Shown in pieces: positions 1-9,270 of a DNA stretch of 64,000 nt. Each line of letters begins with the position of its first letter. The first letter of the stretch is position 1. This stretch comes from an uncultured Rikenellaceae bacterium (lineage in GTDB: Bacteria > Bacteroidota > Bacteroidia > Bacteroidales > Rikenellaceae). The position numbers and the translations under genes are program-made. Location of the stretch: contig CALUND010000010.1 of NCBI GenBank assembly GCA_944321925.1, positions 17,508 to 81,507 on the forward strand, in the 5' to 3' direction. The notes beneath the pieces are model-generated. The model searched no databases. It had not been told where the DNA came from and worked only from the letters and a program-made list of their open reading frames with translations.

Positions 1-202
1 TGAAATAGGCGTTTCCCATGTTGTAATAGAGGATTGCGCTCTCCTGCCCCGTTACGGCGATGGAGTCGTAACAAGCAATCGCCTCCGGGTAATTCTCGTT
101 CACATAGGCGGTGTTGGCGCGATCCCAAAGCGCACGCAGATCGGCGGCCCGAAGACCTACGACCGGTGCGATGACCAGAAACAAAAGAAGAATGCGTTTC
201 AT
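1..202 (-). CDS. batE: BatE-like TPR protein, N-terminal part only
   Basis: The reverse strand from 202 reads MKRILLLFLVIAPVVGLRA, a signal peptide, followed by residues typical of a tetratricopeptide repeat (ALWDRANTAYVNENYPEAIACYDSI, then LYYNMGNAYF). The frame is open to the window edge, so only about 67 codons are present. It starts two bases after the stop of batD, the usual Bacteroidetes bat (aerotolerance) order in which the TPR protein BatE follows the membrane protein BatD. The family is thought to act in a periplasmic or inner-membrane complex with the von Willebrand proteins BatA and BatB. The identification rests on neighbourhood plus the TPR signature. Confidence 0.75.
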   Translation of the reverse strand, partial: MKRILLLFLVIAPVVGLRAADLRALWDRANTAYVNENYPEAIACYDSIAVTGQESAILYYNMGNAYF

Positions 203-204
203 GA

Positions 205-2037
205 CTACCTTTTGATTGCCGATTCAAATTTCGAAAGCAGATCGACACCCTCCCTGTAGATGTCGTGCATCTGCGCGGAAGCCACCGGAGAATATTGTGC
301 CTGCTCGCACTCCGCAATAATACGGATGAACCGATCGGCCTGTTCGTCGGGGATATTGCGCGTATAGAGCTCCTCGCGGATGTTTTCACGACTCAAATCG
401 GCCACGGGAATATCGAGTTTGTCGCTCATGTAGCCCCACAGGGCACGGAGCATCTCCTCGTAGAAGCCGTGCTGATCGCCCTGTTTCATGTAATCTTCCG
501 CCGCGCGGAACCTGCGCAGAGCCATCTTATTGGCCCGTCGTCCCCGAACGAAACGATCGTTGCGCATATTCTTCAGGTAGCGATTTCCCACCGTGTAGGC
601 CACAATGAACAGCACCACGAACAAACCCATCAGACAGAACCACAACGGACTCCACATAAACAACCTTCCTTTGGGTGCGAGTTGCGGCGATGAGAGCCGG
701 ATGAAGCGGATATCCTGTCCCAAAATCTTGATCTCCTCTTTCGTGAGACCGCTCACGATTCCGGAAGAGGTCTGTCCGGCAGAGGTAGAGTCCCGTGCAA
801 TCTCCAATTCCAAGGCGGGAGCGGACAGTATTTCATACTTCGCCGTGCGGGGATCGAAATAGGAGAATTCGATCGCAGGTACCACATAGCGTCCCTCAGC
901 CCGGGCAATAAAGGGATATTCGAATTGCCGGTAGCCGGAAATACCCGATGTCGTGGTTTTCAGGCTTTCGGTCGTCTTGACATTATACAGTTCGAAAGAG
1001 GTGGGGAACTCCACCTTCGGAGCATTGATGAGCGGCAGATTACCCCGACCCGAGATACGAAGCGTATAGGTGGCAGCCGAATTGGCCGTGATCGCTCCTT
1101 GGGGGGCAGTGGCATCGAGCGAGAATTGCCCGACAGCCCCGTTGAAACTGGCGGGAGCTCCGGAGGGCAAACTCATCACCTCGATGCGCACAGGAGAGGT
1201 GGAGAGTTTGCGTCGCACCTCCTGCACCTCAGGCCCGGCACCGAAAAAGTCATCGAAAACGGACTGCCGACTGCTTTTTATAATGATCTGGGCGATTACC
1301 GTCAGATCGAACGGTTCGATCTGCAGCGTACCCACCTGTTGCGGATAAAGCAGATACTCCCGAATGATACGGCTGTCGTAAACCTTGTTGTTGTAATTCT
1401 CCCGCTGCCACTGATAGTTCTGATCGGACAACTCCTGCGTCCAGAATCCGTTGAAGGAGGGATATTTGGCACTCTCCACCCCACTCATCGGCTGACGCGT
1501 ATAGAGTTTGAAGGTAGCCCGTACCGGCTCACCCTTGTAGACCCGACTTTTGTCGACCGTCACCCGCACGAAAATATCATCCTTGGAGATCGTCGCCTCC
1601 GACGATGCAGAACTGCTTCCACCTCCGACCACTGCCGGACGGCTGCTCTGTGCACTTCCCTCATCGACAATCTCCACGGTAAAGGGCTCCGTACGGTATT
1701 TTTGGCCCTCCACAGTCACCTCTGCCGCCGACACGCTTCCCTTTCCTGCCTCATTACCCTGAAGCACAAAAGTATAGGTGAAGGTCAAGCTCTTCGTCAC
1801 ATCGCCATTGATGATCTGTATGCTCTGGCTTTTAGCCTCCGTCGGCCCCGCAAGCACATCGAAACCCTGAAAAGAGGGAGGCACGAACCCGCTCGGTTCC
1901 GCATTGAGCGTGAATTCCACCCGGAAAACCTCTCCGCGCGTCACCACCTTCGGCGACAGAGCCTCAAAGGTGACCTCGTCGGCCCTCGCAACAAAAGCCG
2001 ACAGCAGCATCACGCCTATCAACAACAATCGTCTCAT
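205..2037 (-). CDS. batD: BatD family protein (Bacteroides aerotolerance operon)
   Basis: A protein of about 610 residues with a signal peptide (MRRLLLIGVMLLSAFVARA), a long beta-rich extracytoplasmic part (oxygen-tolerance/BatD domain, beginning with the motif VTFEALSPKVVTRGEVFRVEFTL), one transmembrane helix near the C-terminus (FCLMGLFVVLFIVAYTV) and a charged cytoplasmic tail. An upstream start at 2082 would add 15 hydrophilic residues before the signal peptide, so the ATG at 2037 is preferred. BatD is known as a membrane partner of the BatA/BatB/BatE complex. Its biochemical role is not settled. It lies immediately upstream of batE on the same strand, consistent with an operon whose earlier genes are unseen or elsewhere. 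Confidence 0.85.
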   Translation of the reverse strand: MRRLLLIGVMLLSAFVARADEVTFEALSPKVVTRGEVFRVEFTLNAEPSGFVPPSFQGFDVLAGPTEAKSQSIQIINGDVTKSLTFTYTFVLQGNEAGKGSVSAAEVTVEGQKYRTEPFTVEIVDEGSAQSSRPAVVGGGSSSASSEATISKDDIFVRVTVDKSRVYKGEPVRATFKLYTRQPMSGVESAKYPSFNGFWTQELSDQNYQWQRENYNNKVYDSRIIREYLLYPQQVGTLQIEPFDLTVIAQIIIKSSRQSVFDDFFGAGPEVQEVRRKLSTSPVRIEVMSLPSGAPASFNGAVGQFSLDATAPQGAITANSAATYTLRISGRGNLPLINAPKVEFPTSFELYNVKTTESLKTTTSGISGYRQFEYPFIARAEGRYVVPAIEFSYFDPRTAKYEILSAPALELEIARDSTSAGQTSSGIVSGLTKEEIKILGQDIRFIRLSSPQLAPKGRLFMWSPLWFCLMGLFVVLFIVAYTVGNRYLKNMRNDRFVRGRRANKMALRRFRAAEDYMKQGDQHGFYEEMLRALWGYMSDKLDIPVADLSRENIREELYTRNIPDEQADRFIRIIAECEQAQYSPVASAQMHDIYREGVDLLSKFESAIKR

Positions 2038-2139
2038 ATAAAATTTACTCTTCGAACCGTCTTTTCGTCTACTCTGAGTCAACGCAAAGACGATCAGGAA
2101 AATTGTCCTTCCGGGAGCTATTTTTCACGCTCCCGAAGA

Positions 2140-3750
2140 TCAATGTTTGAAATCGGCGAAGAAATCGTTCCCCTTGTCATCGACGATGATGAATGCAGGG
2201 AAGTTTTCCACGTAAATCTTACGCACCGCTTCCATGCCCAGTTCCGGGAAATCGACCACCTCCACACTCTTTATGCTGTCCTTGGCCAGGATGGCTGCGG
2301 GACCGCCGATCGAACCGAGGTAGAAACCGCCGTGCTTGCGGCAGGCATCCGTCACCTCTTGCGAACGATTGCCCTTGGCCACCATCACGAGCGAACCGCC
2401 CAGGCTCTGGAACAGATCGACATAGGGGTCCATACGGCCGGCCGTGGTCGGACCGAAACTGCCGGAAGGCATGCCTTGCGGCGTCTTGGCCGGACCGGCA
2501 TAGTAGACCGGATGTTTCTTGAAGTAGTCCGGCATCGGTTTGCCCTCGTCGATCATCTGTTTGATGCGGGCATGGGCGATATCGCGAGCCACGATCATCG
2601 TACCTCTCAGATTGAGGCGCGTCTTGATCGGGTATTTCGAAAGTATTTCGCGCACCTTGTCCATGCCTTCGTCGAGATCGATGTCGACGGCCGGGGCCAT
2701 CGCCGGAGCGGTCTTGGGCAAAAAGCGTGCGGGATTCTTCTCCAGCTTCTCCAGCCAGATACCATCGGCATTGATTTTCGCCTTGATATTCCGATCGGCC
2801 GAGCAGCTAACCCCGATCCCCACGGGACACGACGCAGCATGGCGCGGCATGCGGATCACACGCACGTCATGCACCAGATATTTTCCGCCGAACTGTGCGC
2901 CGATGCCGCTCTCCTGGCAGATTTTCAGAATACGATCCTCCCATTCCAGATCGCGGAATGCGCGTCCGCCCTCGTTCCCCGAGGTAGGCAAATGGTCGAA
3001 ATAACCGGCCGACGCCTTCTTGACCGCCGCCAGATTGGCTTCCGCCGAAGTTCCACCCACTACAACCGCCAGGTGATAGGGCGGACAGGCGGAAGTACCG
3101 AGGTCCTTGATCTTTTCGCGGAAGAAACGGTCGAGCGATGCTTCGTTGAGCAGGGCCTTGGTTTGTTGATAGAGGAAGGTCTTGTTGGCCGAGCCGCCGC
3201 CTTTGGTAATGAAAAGGAACTTGTATTCCGCGCCCTTCGTGGAGTAGATATCGATCTGAGCAGGCAGGTTGTTGCCGCTGTTCTGCTCGGAGGTCATCGA
3301 GAAAGGAACCACCTGGGAATAACGGAGGTTGCGATCGCGATAGGTCTCGTAAACGCCTTTCGAGATGTATTCCGCATCGTCCACACCCGTGTAGACATCC
3401 TCGCCTTTCTTGCCGATGGCGATGGCCGTACCGGTATCCTGACAGGTGGGAAGCTGACCTTCGGCAGCCACCGTCTGGTTGAGCAACATCGTATAGGCCA
3501 CGAACTTATCGTTGTCGGTAGCCTCTGGATCGTTCAAAATCTTGGCGAGCTTTTCGAGATGCGCCGCACGCAAATAGAACGACACGTCGGCATAAGCCTC
3601 TCGCGAAAGCAGTTCCAGTCCGGCCGGATCGATCCGAAGAATCTTGCGGTCGCCACACGTTTCAACTTTGACATAGTCTTTGGTAAGCAGACGATACTCG
3701 GTGGTGTCTTCCCCGAGCGGGAACGGTTCTTGATACTTAAACTCTGACAT
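2140..3750 (-). CDS. fumA: Class I fumarate hydratase (4Fe-4S, oxygen-sensitive)
   Basis: A 536-residue protein that interconverts fumarate and malate in the cytoplasm, here most likely in the reductive branch leading to succinate. It has the full class I layout: an N-terminal alpha domain with three cluster cysteines at about residues 103 ([10 protein letters not shown]), 222 (SACPPYHLA) and 308 ([10 protein letters not shown]), then the C-terminal beta domain with [20 protein letters not shown]. Length matches single-chain class I fumarases. It is divergent from the aldolase gene. A -7 box (TACCTTTG) lies on this strand at 3946-3939 and implies a leader of about 180 bases. The symbol is by class; E. 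coli has paralogues fumA and fumB. Confidence 0.95.
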   Translation of the reverse strand: MSEFKYQEPFPLGEDTTEYRLLTKDYVKVETCGDRKILRIDPAGLELLSREAYADVSFYLRAAHLEKLAKILNDPEATDNDKFVAYTMLLNQTVAAEGQLPTCQDTGTAIAIGKKGEDVYTGVDDAEYISKGVYETYRDRNLRYSQVVPFSMTSEQNSGNNLPAQIDIYSTKGAEYKFLFITKGGGSANKTFLYQQTKALLNEASLDRFFREKIKDLGTSACPPYHLAVVVGGTSAEANLAAVKKASAGYFDHLPTSGNEGGRAFRDLEWEDRILKICQESGIGAQFGGKYLVHDVRVIRMPRHAASCPVGIGVSCSADRNIKAKINADGIWLEKLEKNPARFLPKTAPAMAPAVDIDLDEGMDKVREILSKYPIKTRLNLRGTMIVARDIAHARIKQMIDEGKPMPDYFKKHPVYYAGPAKTPQGMPSGSFGPTTAGRMDPYVDLFQSLGGSLVMVAKGNRSQEVTDACRKHGGFYLGSIGGPAAILAKDSIKSVEVVDFPELGMEAVRKIYVENFPAFIIVDDKGNDFFADFKH

Positions 3751-3938
3751 GGCTCTTTATCTGTTTTGATTTTGTTCGTTCTCTGTGTCGAGACTTTCGT
3801 GCGAATCTCTGCGGGCCGGACTACAAACCAGAGGAAACAACTCGCATGCCGCACCCTGTCGGTTGCATCGCGCTCCCAGGAGGAACAGCCCGGACGCGCA
3901 ACCCGATAGCGATCCGTCGGATCCGCCGAAACCGAATG

Positions 3939-3946
3939 CAAAGGTA
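3939..3946 (-). promoter_or_regulatory. Bacteroidetes -7 box for fumarase
   Basis: On the minus strand this reads TACCTTTG, an exact TAnnTTTG match. No TTG is seen at the expected -33 spacing. It shares the 361-base divergent region (3751-4111) with the aldolase promoter. I see no gene in that region; short open frames there are proline- and arginine-rich shadows. Confidence 0.5.
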
Positions 3947-4051
3947 GGAAATTTAAACCGAAAAACTGTTCCGAAAATAACACAAGCAGAAAAAAGAGGA
4001 ATTTTTCCCGCCATCGCCGCGAAAAATAGTGGGGATAACCAAAAAAATCAC

Positions 4052-4059
4052 TACTTTTG
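4052..4059 (+). promoter_or_regulatory. Bacteroidetes -7 box for aldolase
   Basis: TACTTTTG matches TAnnTTTG and lies 52 bases before the aldolase ATG. The -33 region has no clear TTTG. Confidence 0.5.
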
Positions 4060-4111
4060 CAAATATTTTAATAATGTATCTTTTCAACTTCAAATTATAA
4101 AACAACGCATT

Positions 4112-5104
4112 ATGGTTTCCTACAAAGATTTGGGCCTCGTGAACACCCGTGAGATGTTCGCCAAGGCAATCAAAGGCGGTTATGCGATTCCTGCCTTCAA
4201 CTTCAACAACATGGAACAAATGCAGGCCATTATCCAGGCCTGCGTGGAGACCTCCTCGCCTGTGATCCTTCAGGTTTCGAGCGGCGCCCGCAAATATGCG
4301 AACCAAACGCTGCTCCGTTACATGGCCCAAGGCGCTACCGAGTATGCCAAGGAGCTGGGCAAGAACATTCCCATTGTGCTTCACCTCGACCACGGCGACA
4401 GCTTCGAACTCTGCAAAAGCTGCATCGACATGGGCTTCTCGTCGGTCATGATCGACGGTTCGCACCTGCCCTACGAAGAGAATGTGGCTCTGACCAAAAA
4501 GGTTGTCGACTATGCCCATCAGTTCGACGTAACCGTCGAGGGTGAGCTCGGCGTTCTGGCCGGTGTTGAGGACGAGGTTTCGGCCGAACACCACACCTAT
4601 ACCGACCCCGCTCAGGTGGAAGACTTCGTGAAAAAGACCGGCGTCGACTCGCTGGCCATCTCGATCGGCACTTCGCACGGCGCCAACAAATTCCGTCCCG
4701 AGCAGTGCACCCGCAACGCCGACGGTATTCTCGTTCCGCCCCCCTTGCGTTTCGATATCCTGAAAGAGGTCGAGAAACGTATCCCCGGCTTCCCGATCGT
4801 TCTCCACGGCTCGAGCTCCGTTCCGCAGCAATATGTGAAGATCATCAACGAAAACGGCGGCGCATTGAAAGATGCGATCGGTATTCCCGAAGAGCAGCTC
4901 CGCGAAGCAGCCAAATCGGCCGTTTGCAAAATCAACATCGATTCCGACGGTCGTCTGGCCATGACGGCTACGGTCCGCAAGATCTTCAACGAGAAACCGG
5001 CCGAATTCGACCCCCGCAAATACCTCGGCCCGGCACGCGACGAGCTCAAAAAACTCTACATGCACAAGGTGCAAAACGTGCTCGGTTCCGAGAACAAGGC
5101 ATAA
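4112..5104 (+). CDS. fba: Class II fructose-bisphosphate aldolase
   Basis: A 330-residue zinc aldolase that cleaves fructose 1,6-bisphosphate to dihydroxyacetone phosphate and glyceraldehyde 3-phosphate. The class II signature VLHLDHGDSFELCKSCIDMGFSS holds the catalytic Asp93 and Zn ligand His94. Further Zn-ligand histidines are at about 189 (GTSHG) and 232 (VLHGSSS). The open frame extends upstream to 3785, but the family start MVSYKDLGLVNTREMF at 4112 follows an AT-rich leader and a -7 box, and the upstream extension has no aldolase sequence. It is a single gene with its own promoter and a strong terminator. Confidence 0.95.
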   Translation: MVSYKDLGLVNTREMFAKAIKGGYAIPAFNFNNMEQMQAIIQACVETSSPVILQVSSGARKYANQTLLRYMAQGATEYAKELGKNIPIVLHLDHGDSFELCKSCIDMGFSSVMIDGSHLPYEENVALTKKVVDYAHQFDVTVEGELGVLAGVEDEVSAEHHTYTDPAQVEDFVKKTGVDSLAISIGTSHGANKFRPEQCTRNADGILVPPPLRFDILKEVEKRIPGFPIVLHGSSSVPQQYVKIINENGGALKDAIGIPEEQLREAAKSAVCKINIDSDGRLAMTATVRKIFNEKPAEFDPRKYLGPARDELKKLYMHKVQNVLGSENKA

Positions 5105-5123
5105 GGAGACCTTGCGTCTTTTT

Positions 5124-5160
5124 CAACAAAACTCCCGGCCGCAAGCCGGGAGTTTTGTTG
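5124..5160 (+). terminator. Rho-independent terminator after aldolase
   Basis: A perfect 16-base-pair stem (5124-5139 with 5145-5160) closes a 5-base loop. The A-rich and T-rich stem ends let it work on either strand. It lies 20 bases past the aldolase stop. Confidence 0.85.
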
Positions 5161-5481
5161 TTCGAAGAAAACAGACAAAGACCACCGCGCTGTTTTTCAT
5201 GGATTCGATCAGGTCGGGCACGGTCTCCTGAAAAAATCTGGAGAGACCATCCCAATCCGATACAGACCGAACGCCTCACAGCATACGGACCCGTACATTC
5301 AACATCTCGTCGTCGTGTGCCGGAGCATAATAGACGGAGAGAACCTCAGACATCCTTGTTCGTCTCCTTCGATGGGGAGGACGATGGAAAGGAGTTGAAA
5401 TGGCAGAAAAATCCGCATTTATCCGAAAGAGCAGCCTGAGAACCGCATCAACATTCCGAAAGGCTTCCGACTCTCCCGACA
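5161..5481. other. Intergenic, no gene recognised
   Basis: Several overlapping short frames exist but none has recognisable family features or a convincing start. The minus strand at 5354-5276 could encode a 25-residue peptide beginning MSEVLSVYYAPAH. I have no support for its expression. Confidence 0.4.
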
Positions 5482-5509
5482 AAAAAACGGACCGTCCAGT
5501 CCGTTTTTT
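5482..5509 (-). terminator. Terminator (either strand) downstream of small membrane protein gene
   Basis: An 11-base-pair stem (5482-5492 with 5499-5509) with T runs on both strands. It lies 69 bases beyond the stop of the minus-strand gene at 5578-5808 and supports that gene being real. Confidence 0.7.
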
Positions 5510-5577
5510 CACTCCGTATCCGCAGCTTCCGCCACAGAACGGACCAAACCTCCGGGCGATCGGCGCCCGTTTGGCAC

Positions 5578-5808
5578 TCATTTACCACCCTTCTCCCGGT
5601 TCGATCGGCTGTAAAGGCCCAGGACCAGCAACGGAGCCGCCCACTGGCCTATGAAAAGTGCAGCATGTTTGCGTCCCACACATTTCAAGGTACCCGAAAC
5701 GGCCATCGAGAGAAAAGCCGCAGCCAGGTAACAACCCGAAGGGACTCTGGAGATCTGTTTTTCGATGGTCTCAGACCATTCGCATCGGTTCGGAGCATTC
5801 GATTCCAT
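5578..5808 (-). CDS. Small conserved membrane protein of unknown function
   Basis: A 76-residue protein: a charged N-terminus (MESNAPNRCEWSETIEKQISRVPS) leads into two hydrophobic segments (CYLAAAFLSMAVSGTLKCVG and AALFIGQWAAPLLVLGLYS) and ends in a basic tail. From memory the pattern resembles a short Bacteroidetes protein family of the form 'xVPSxxYLxxAxxSMxxSxxLKxxGxKHxALFxGQWAAPxLLLGxY'. No function is known to me. A terminator at 5482-5509 follows it on the same strand. I see no clear promoter. It likely sits in the inner membrane as a helical hairpin. Confidence 0.6.
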   Translation of the reverse strand: MESNAPNRCEWSETIEKQISRVPSGCYLAAAFLSMAVSGTLKCVGRKHAALFIGQWAAPLLVLGLYSRSNREKGGK

Positions 5809-6332
5809 AGTTCGATTTCATTTAAAATTTTTCTTGTCGACAATGTCGCATCATCGCTCCGCGAGGTCCAAAAAGCAGGCCAAAACGGGTCGTTCCCCAA
5901 AACAGAAAAACAGCCATTCCCCCAAAATCGTCCGACCGACAGACATACCACCAGATAGACCACACGATGCCATACCTCCGACCTATCCGACCGGATTCCG
6001 TTTTTCATATTGTTCCGAACTGTATTTTCGACGACAACTCCAAGCCGCCGAACTGCGCACGCGGCCCAGGAAACCGTTCATCACGAAACAGGACGTCAGC
6101 GCGACAACCCAACCCATCCGATCCGTTCGTCCGAAATCCGACAAAAATCGGGCTGACGACGAATCGAAACGGAGCGTCTCCGGGGAAATCGGCCTCCATG
6201 AAGAATTACACCATATCGCGCCACTCCCCGATAAAAACACCCGAGCACCACATGAAGCTCGACAGCAACACCCCCGTCCAAGGAGCCAACAGATGGGCAC
6301 GATCGAAACCCCGTAAAAAAATCCGAACGCCG
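5809..6332 (-). pseudogene. Possible decayed membrane-protein gene
   Basis: No single frame is open across this 520-base gap, yet on the minus strand hydrophobic stretches appear one after another in shifting frames: FGFFYGVSIVPICWLLG near 6320-6270, GVLLSSFMWCSGVFIGEW near 6270-6215, GWVVALTSCFVMNGFLG near 6115-6065, and VVYLVVCLSVG near 5965-5930. Stops separate them. This could be a frameshifted small membrane protein or chance hydrophobicity. I see no recognisable family. Confidence 0.2.
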
Positions 6333-6368
6333 AAAAAAATTCGGGACAAGCGAAAAGGCTTGCCCCGA
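6333..6368 (-). terminator. Terminator of proS
   Basis: On the minus strand a TCGGGGCAAGC / GCTTGTCCCGA stem is followed by a T run at 6340-6334. It begins 29 bases after the proS stop. Confidence 0.75.
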
Positions 6369-6396
6369 ATCGATCTATCTTGCCAGCGGAATCGGA

Positions 6397-7881
6397 TCAA
6401 TAGCTGCGTGCGAACAATACCCGTCGGTGAGACGGCTTGCCGGAGAAGACATCGACGCCCTCCTCGTCCACCGCATCGAACGGGATGCAACGGATCGTCG
6501 CTTTCGTAGCCTCCTTGATGGCCACTTCGGTCTCGGTCGTACCGTCCCAATGCGCAGAGATGAAACCGCCCTTCTCATCGAGCACCCGAACGAACTCATC
6601 CCACGTATCGACCCGCGTAATCCGATCGTTGCGGAAACGGAGCGCCTTGTCGAAAATATGCTGCTGGATCTCGTCGAGCAGGCCCGCGATCCGATCGGCA
6701 AGCCCCTCCTGCGGAACAGTCTCCTTCTCCAGGGTGTCGCGACGCACCAGTTCGATCGTCCCGTTCGCCAGATCGCGCGGACCGAGCGCCAGCCGTACAG
6801 GTACGCCCTTCAATTCGTATTCGGCGAACTTGAAGCCAGAACGGACATTGTCCCGATCGTCGATCTTCACGCTGATTCCCTTCGCCTTGAGCTCATCGGC
6901 GATCTTGCGAAGAACATCCACCGCCTTGCCCAGCTCCTCTTCTCCCTTATAGATCGGAATCATCACCACCTGTATGGGGGCGAGCTTCGGAGGCAACACC
7001 AGGCCGTTGTTATCGGAATGGGCCATGATGAGCGCCCCCATCAGTCGGGTAGAAACACCCCACGAAGTGGCCCAGACGTATTCGAGTTTTCCCTCGCGAT
7101 TGGCGAACTGCACATCGAATGCCCGAGCGAAATTCTGTCCGAGGAAGTGCGACGTACCGCTCTGCAAAGCCTTGCCATCCTGCATCATCGCCTCAATGGT
7201 CAGGGTATCTTCCGCCCCGGCGAACCGTTCGTTGGCACTCTTATGCCCCACGATGACCGGAACGGCCATATACTCCTCGACGAACTGCTTGTAGACTCCG
7301 ATCATGCGTTGCGCCTCGGCGATCGCCTCTTCGCGCGTTTCGTGAGCCGTATGCCCCTCCTGCCACAAAAATTCGGCCGTGCGCAGGAACAGACGCGTAC
7401 GCATCTCCCACCGCACGACGTTGGCCCACTGATTGCACAAGATGGGGAGATCGCGATAGGACTGTATCCAATTCTTGTAGGTACTCCAGATGATGGTCTC
7501 GGAGGTCGGTCGGACAATCAGCTCCTCCTCCAGTTTGGCATCGGGATCGACTACCACGCCGCTCCCGTCGGGATTGTTCTTCAGCCGATAGTGAGTCACC
7601 ACCGCGCACTCCTTGGCAAAACCCTCCACGTGGTCGGCCTCCCGGCTGAAAAACGATTTCGGAATGAAAAGCGGGAAATAGGCATTGACGTGCCCCGTCT
7701 CCTTGAACATGCGATCGAGTATCTCATGCATCTTCTCCCAAATCGCATAGCCATAAGGTTTTATCACCATGCAGCCGCGCACGGAGGAATTCTCCGCCAG
7801 TCCGGCCTTCACCACCAGATCATTGTACCACTGGGAGTAGTTCTCCTCCCGATTCGTCAACTCTTTGAGCTCTTTTGCCAT
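6397..7881 (-). CDS. proS: Prolyl-tRNA synthetase, archaeal/eukaryal-type
   Basis: A 494-residue class II synthetase that charges tRNA-Pro. Motif 1 lies around [17 protein letters not shown], motif 2 around [22 protein letters not shown] with the substrate loop [15 protein letters not shown] just before it, and motif 3 around [18 protein letters not shown]. The anticodon-binding domain follows ([14 protein letters not shown]). There is no editing INS insertion, and the extended C-terminal zinc-binding-like domain ([16 protein letters not shown]) is that of the short archaeal/eukaryal-type enzyme common in Bacteroidetes. The ATG at 7881 gives the expected [20 protein letters not shown]-terminus. 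A minus-strand -7 box (TACCTTTG) is at 7918-7911. Confidence 0.97.
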   Translation of the reverse strand: MAKELKELTNREENYSQWYNDLVVKAGLAENSSVRGCMVIKPYGYAIWEKMHEILDRMFKETGHVNAYFPLFIPKSFFSREADHVEGFAKECAVVTHYRLKNNPDGSGVVVDPDAKLEEELIVRPTSETIIWSTYKNWIQSYRDLPILCNQWANVVRWEMRTRLFLRTAEFLWQEGHTAHETREEAIAEAQRMIGVYKQFVEEYMAVPVIVGHKSANERFAGAEDTLTIEAMMQDGKALQSGTSHFLGQNFARAFDVQFANREGKLEYVWATSWGVSTRLMGALIMAHSDNNGLVLPPKLAPIQVVMIPIYKGEEELGKAVDVLRKIADELKAKGISVKIDDRDNVRSGFKFAEYELKGVPVRLALGPRDLANGTIELVRRDTLEKETVPQEGLADRIAGLLDEIQQHIFDKALRFRNDRITRVDTWDEFVRVLDEKGGFISAHWDGTTETEVAIKEATKATIRCIPFDAVDEEGVDVFSGKPSHRRVLFARSY

Positions 7882-7910
7882 GATTGCGTTACTTTTCCGT
7901 ATTAACCCGG

Positions 7911-7918
7911 CAAAGGTA
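7911..7918 (-). promoter_or_regulatory. -7 box for proS
   Basis: TACCTTTG on the minus strand, 30 bases before the start codon. No clear -33 TTTG. Confidence 0.5.
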
Positions 7919-8003
7919 CGCTATTTTTCCGAAATTTCACACCGAATCGGCATCTTTCGACAAGATACGCCGCTCGAAAATTAGCACCTGTCACATTTTT
8001 TAT

Positions 8004-8011
8004 TACCTTTG
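8004..8011 (+). promoter_or_regulatory. -7 box for the lipoprotein/FadL-like pair
   Basis: TACCTTTG on the plus strand, with TTAG at the -33 position (7981). It implies a leader of about 195 bases before the ATG at 8212. The gap between proS and this gene (7882-8211) holds only these divergent promoters. Confidence 0.5.
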
Positions 8012-8211
8012 TTTTATAGAGTAGCCCGATTCAAAAAACAGCGACGTGCGGGACATCGATCTGCAAAACGTATTCTCGACGATGTCTTCCCCGCAAATCG
8101 CACAAAATCGGGACGTCCGTACAAATGAGAATTAAAGTAGGAAAACATACAACTTTTTGGTATGGTTTTCGTTATTTAATAAAACACTTAACTACGAAAC
8201 GTCGAGATGTT

Positions 8212-9234
8212 ATGAAACAGAGCAGATTGTACACGGCAATTCTCGTATCGGCGCTTGTCGCAACCCTCTCGGGATGCACATCGACCGGATATGTGACCCT
8301 GAGCGACGACCTCTACTCCATACACGACAGAACGGCCATCGCCCAACGTGAAGCGGCCGAAGCCGAATTGGCCGAAGCCCAAGCCCGCGCCCGTCAGGCA
8401 AAATACGAAGCCCTTCTGGCTGAGGCCGAAGCGGATGCAGCCGAAGATCGCTATCGGAACGGCTCTTCGAACGACGAACCGATCGGCAACAGCGTATATG
8501 CACGCAAACTCTATCTCTTCGACTCGCCCGTCTATGTTCTTCCGGCAACGTACTACGACTATCGATACAGCTACTACGACCCCTTCTACGATGTGGTTGT
8601 GGTCGATCCGCGCTACGTAAGTTCGTTGTGGGGCGTATGGAGTCCTGGATTCACCTTCTCCTTCGGCTGGAACAGCTGGTGGGGACCCTCTTGGAGTTTC
8701 GGCTGGGGCAGTTGGTACGATCCTTGGTGGGGCTGGAGACCTGGATGGGGACCCGGTTGGGGACCGGGCTGGGGACCTGGTTGGGGACCTGGTTGGGGAC
8801 CTGGATGGAGACCCGATCACCACTATGCAAACGTGACCCATCGTCCGACCTACCACACTTCCGGCAACTACCGGACGTTCAACAACGGTTATCGTTCGCC
8901 CAACAGCCCGATGATCAACAGCGGTACGACCAACCGCCAAAATGTGACTACCAGTCGGCCGAATCGATTCGACAACTATAACAACAGCAACCGCGGCACA
9001 ACTACCCAGAACCGCTATAACACCAGCGGAAACCGGACCAATTCGACCGTAGGAACAACCACGAATCGATCGACCAACAATAACAATACGACCTACCGGC
9101 GTGAAAACTCCGGTTCGACAGGAAGCAGTTTCAATCGGGGCAGCTTCGGCGGCTCTACGGGCAGCAGTTCCGGCGGAGGATTCCGAGGAGGCTCTTCCGG
9201 CGGAGGCAGCGGACGGACCGTAGGAGGCCGATAG
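8212..9234 (+). CDS. Repeat-rich predicted lipoprotein
   Basis: A protein of 340 residues. A lipobox (VATLSGC, Cys22) follows a hydrophobic signal, so the ATG at 8212 is preferred over the in-frame start at 8125, which would bury the signal. An Ala/Glu-rich helical stretch (residues about 44-85) probably forms a coiled coil. A Tyr/Trp-rich region then leads to repeated GPGW units at about 177-197, then an Asn/Thr/Ser-rich and finally a Gly/Ser-rich low-complexity tail. I know no function. Likely an outer-membrane-anchored surface protein. Only 36 bases separate it from the FadL-like gene, suggesting co-transcription. Confidence 0.75.
   Translation: MKQSRLYTAILVSALVATLSGCTSTGYVTLSDDLYSIHDRTAIAQREAAEAELAEAQARARQAKYEALLAEAEADAAEDRYRNGSSNDEPIGNSVYARKLYLFDSPVYVLPATYYDYRYSYYDPFYDVVVVDPRYVSSLWGVWSPGFTFSFGWNSWWGPSWSFGWGSWYDPWWGWRPGWGPGWGPGWGPGWGPGWGPGWRPDHHYANVTHRPTYHTSGNYRTFNNGYRSPNSPMINSGTTNRQNVTTSRPNRFDNYNNSNRGTTTQNRYNTSGNRTNSTVGTTTNRSTNNNNTTYRRENSGSTGSSFNRGSFGGSTGSSSGGGFRGGSSGGGSGRTVGGR
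8736..8812 (+). repeat. 12-bp tandem repeat encoding GPGW units
   Basis: About six copies of a 12-bp unit close to GGACCTGGTTGG, in frame within the lipoprotein gene. Some copies are identical and others differ only at third positions. Copy number could change without a frameshift. Confidence 0.8.
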
Positions 9235-9270
9235 AAAACGGTTCTAAATTCATCAGCAAAACCGTCGATT

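Noticed and set aside
925..3747. A 940-codon plus-strand open frame
   Set aside because: It lies antisense over batD and fumarase, is His/Arg-rich in the manner of a shadow frame, and has no family pattern.
5765..6316. A 183-codon plus frame between the small membrane gene and proS
   Set aside because: Low-complexity Arg/Pro/Ser-rich sequence with no domain, antisense to a terminator.
8736..8812. CRISPR or regulatory repeat
   Set aside because: The 12-bp units are in frame and encode a GPGW protein repeat.
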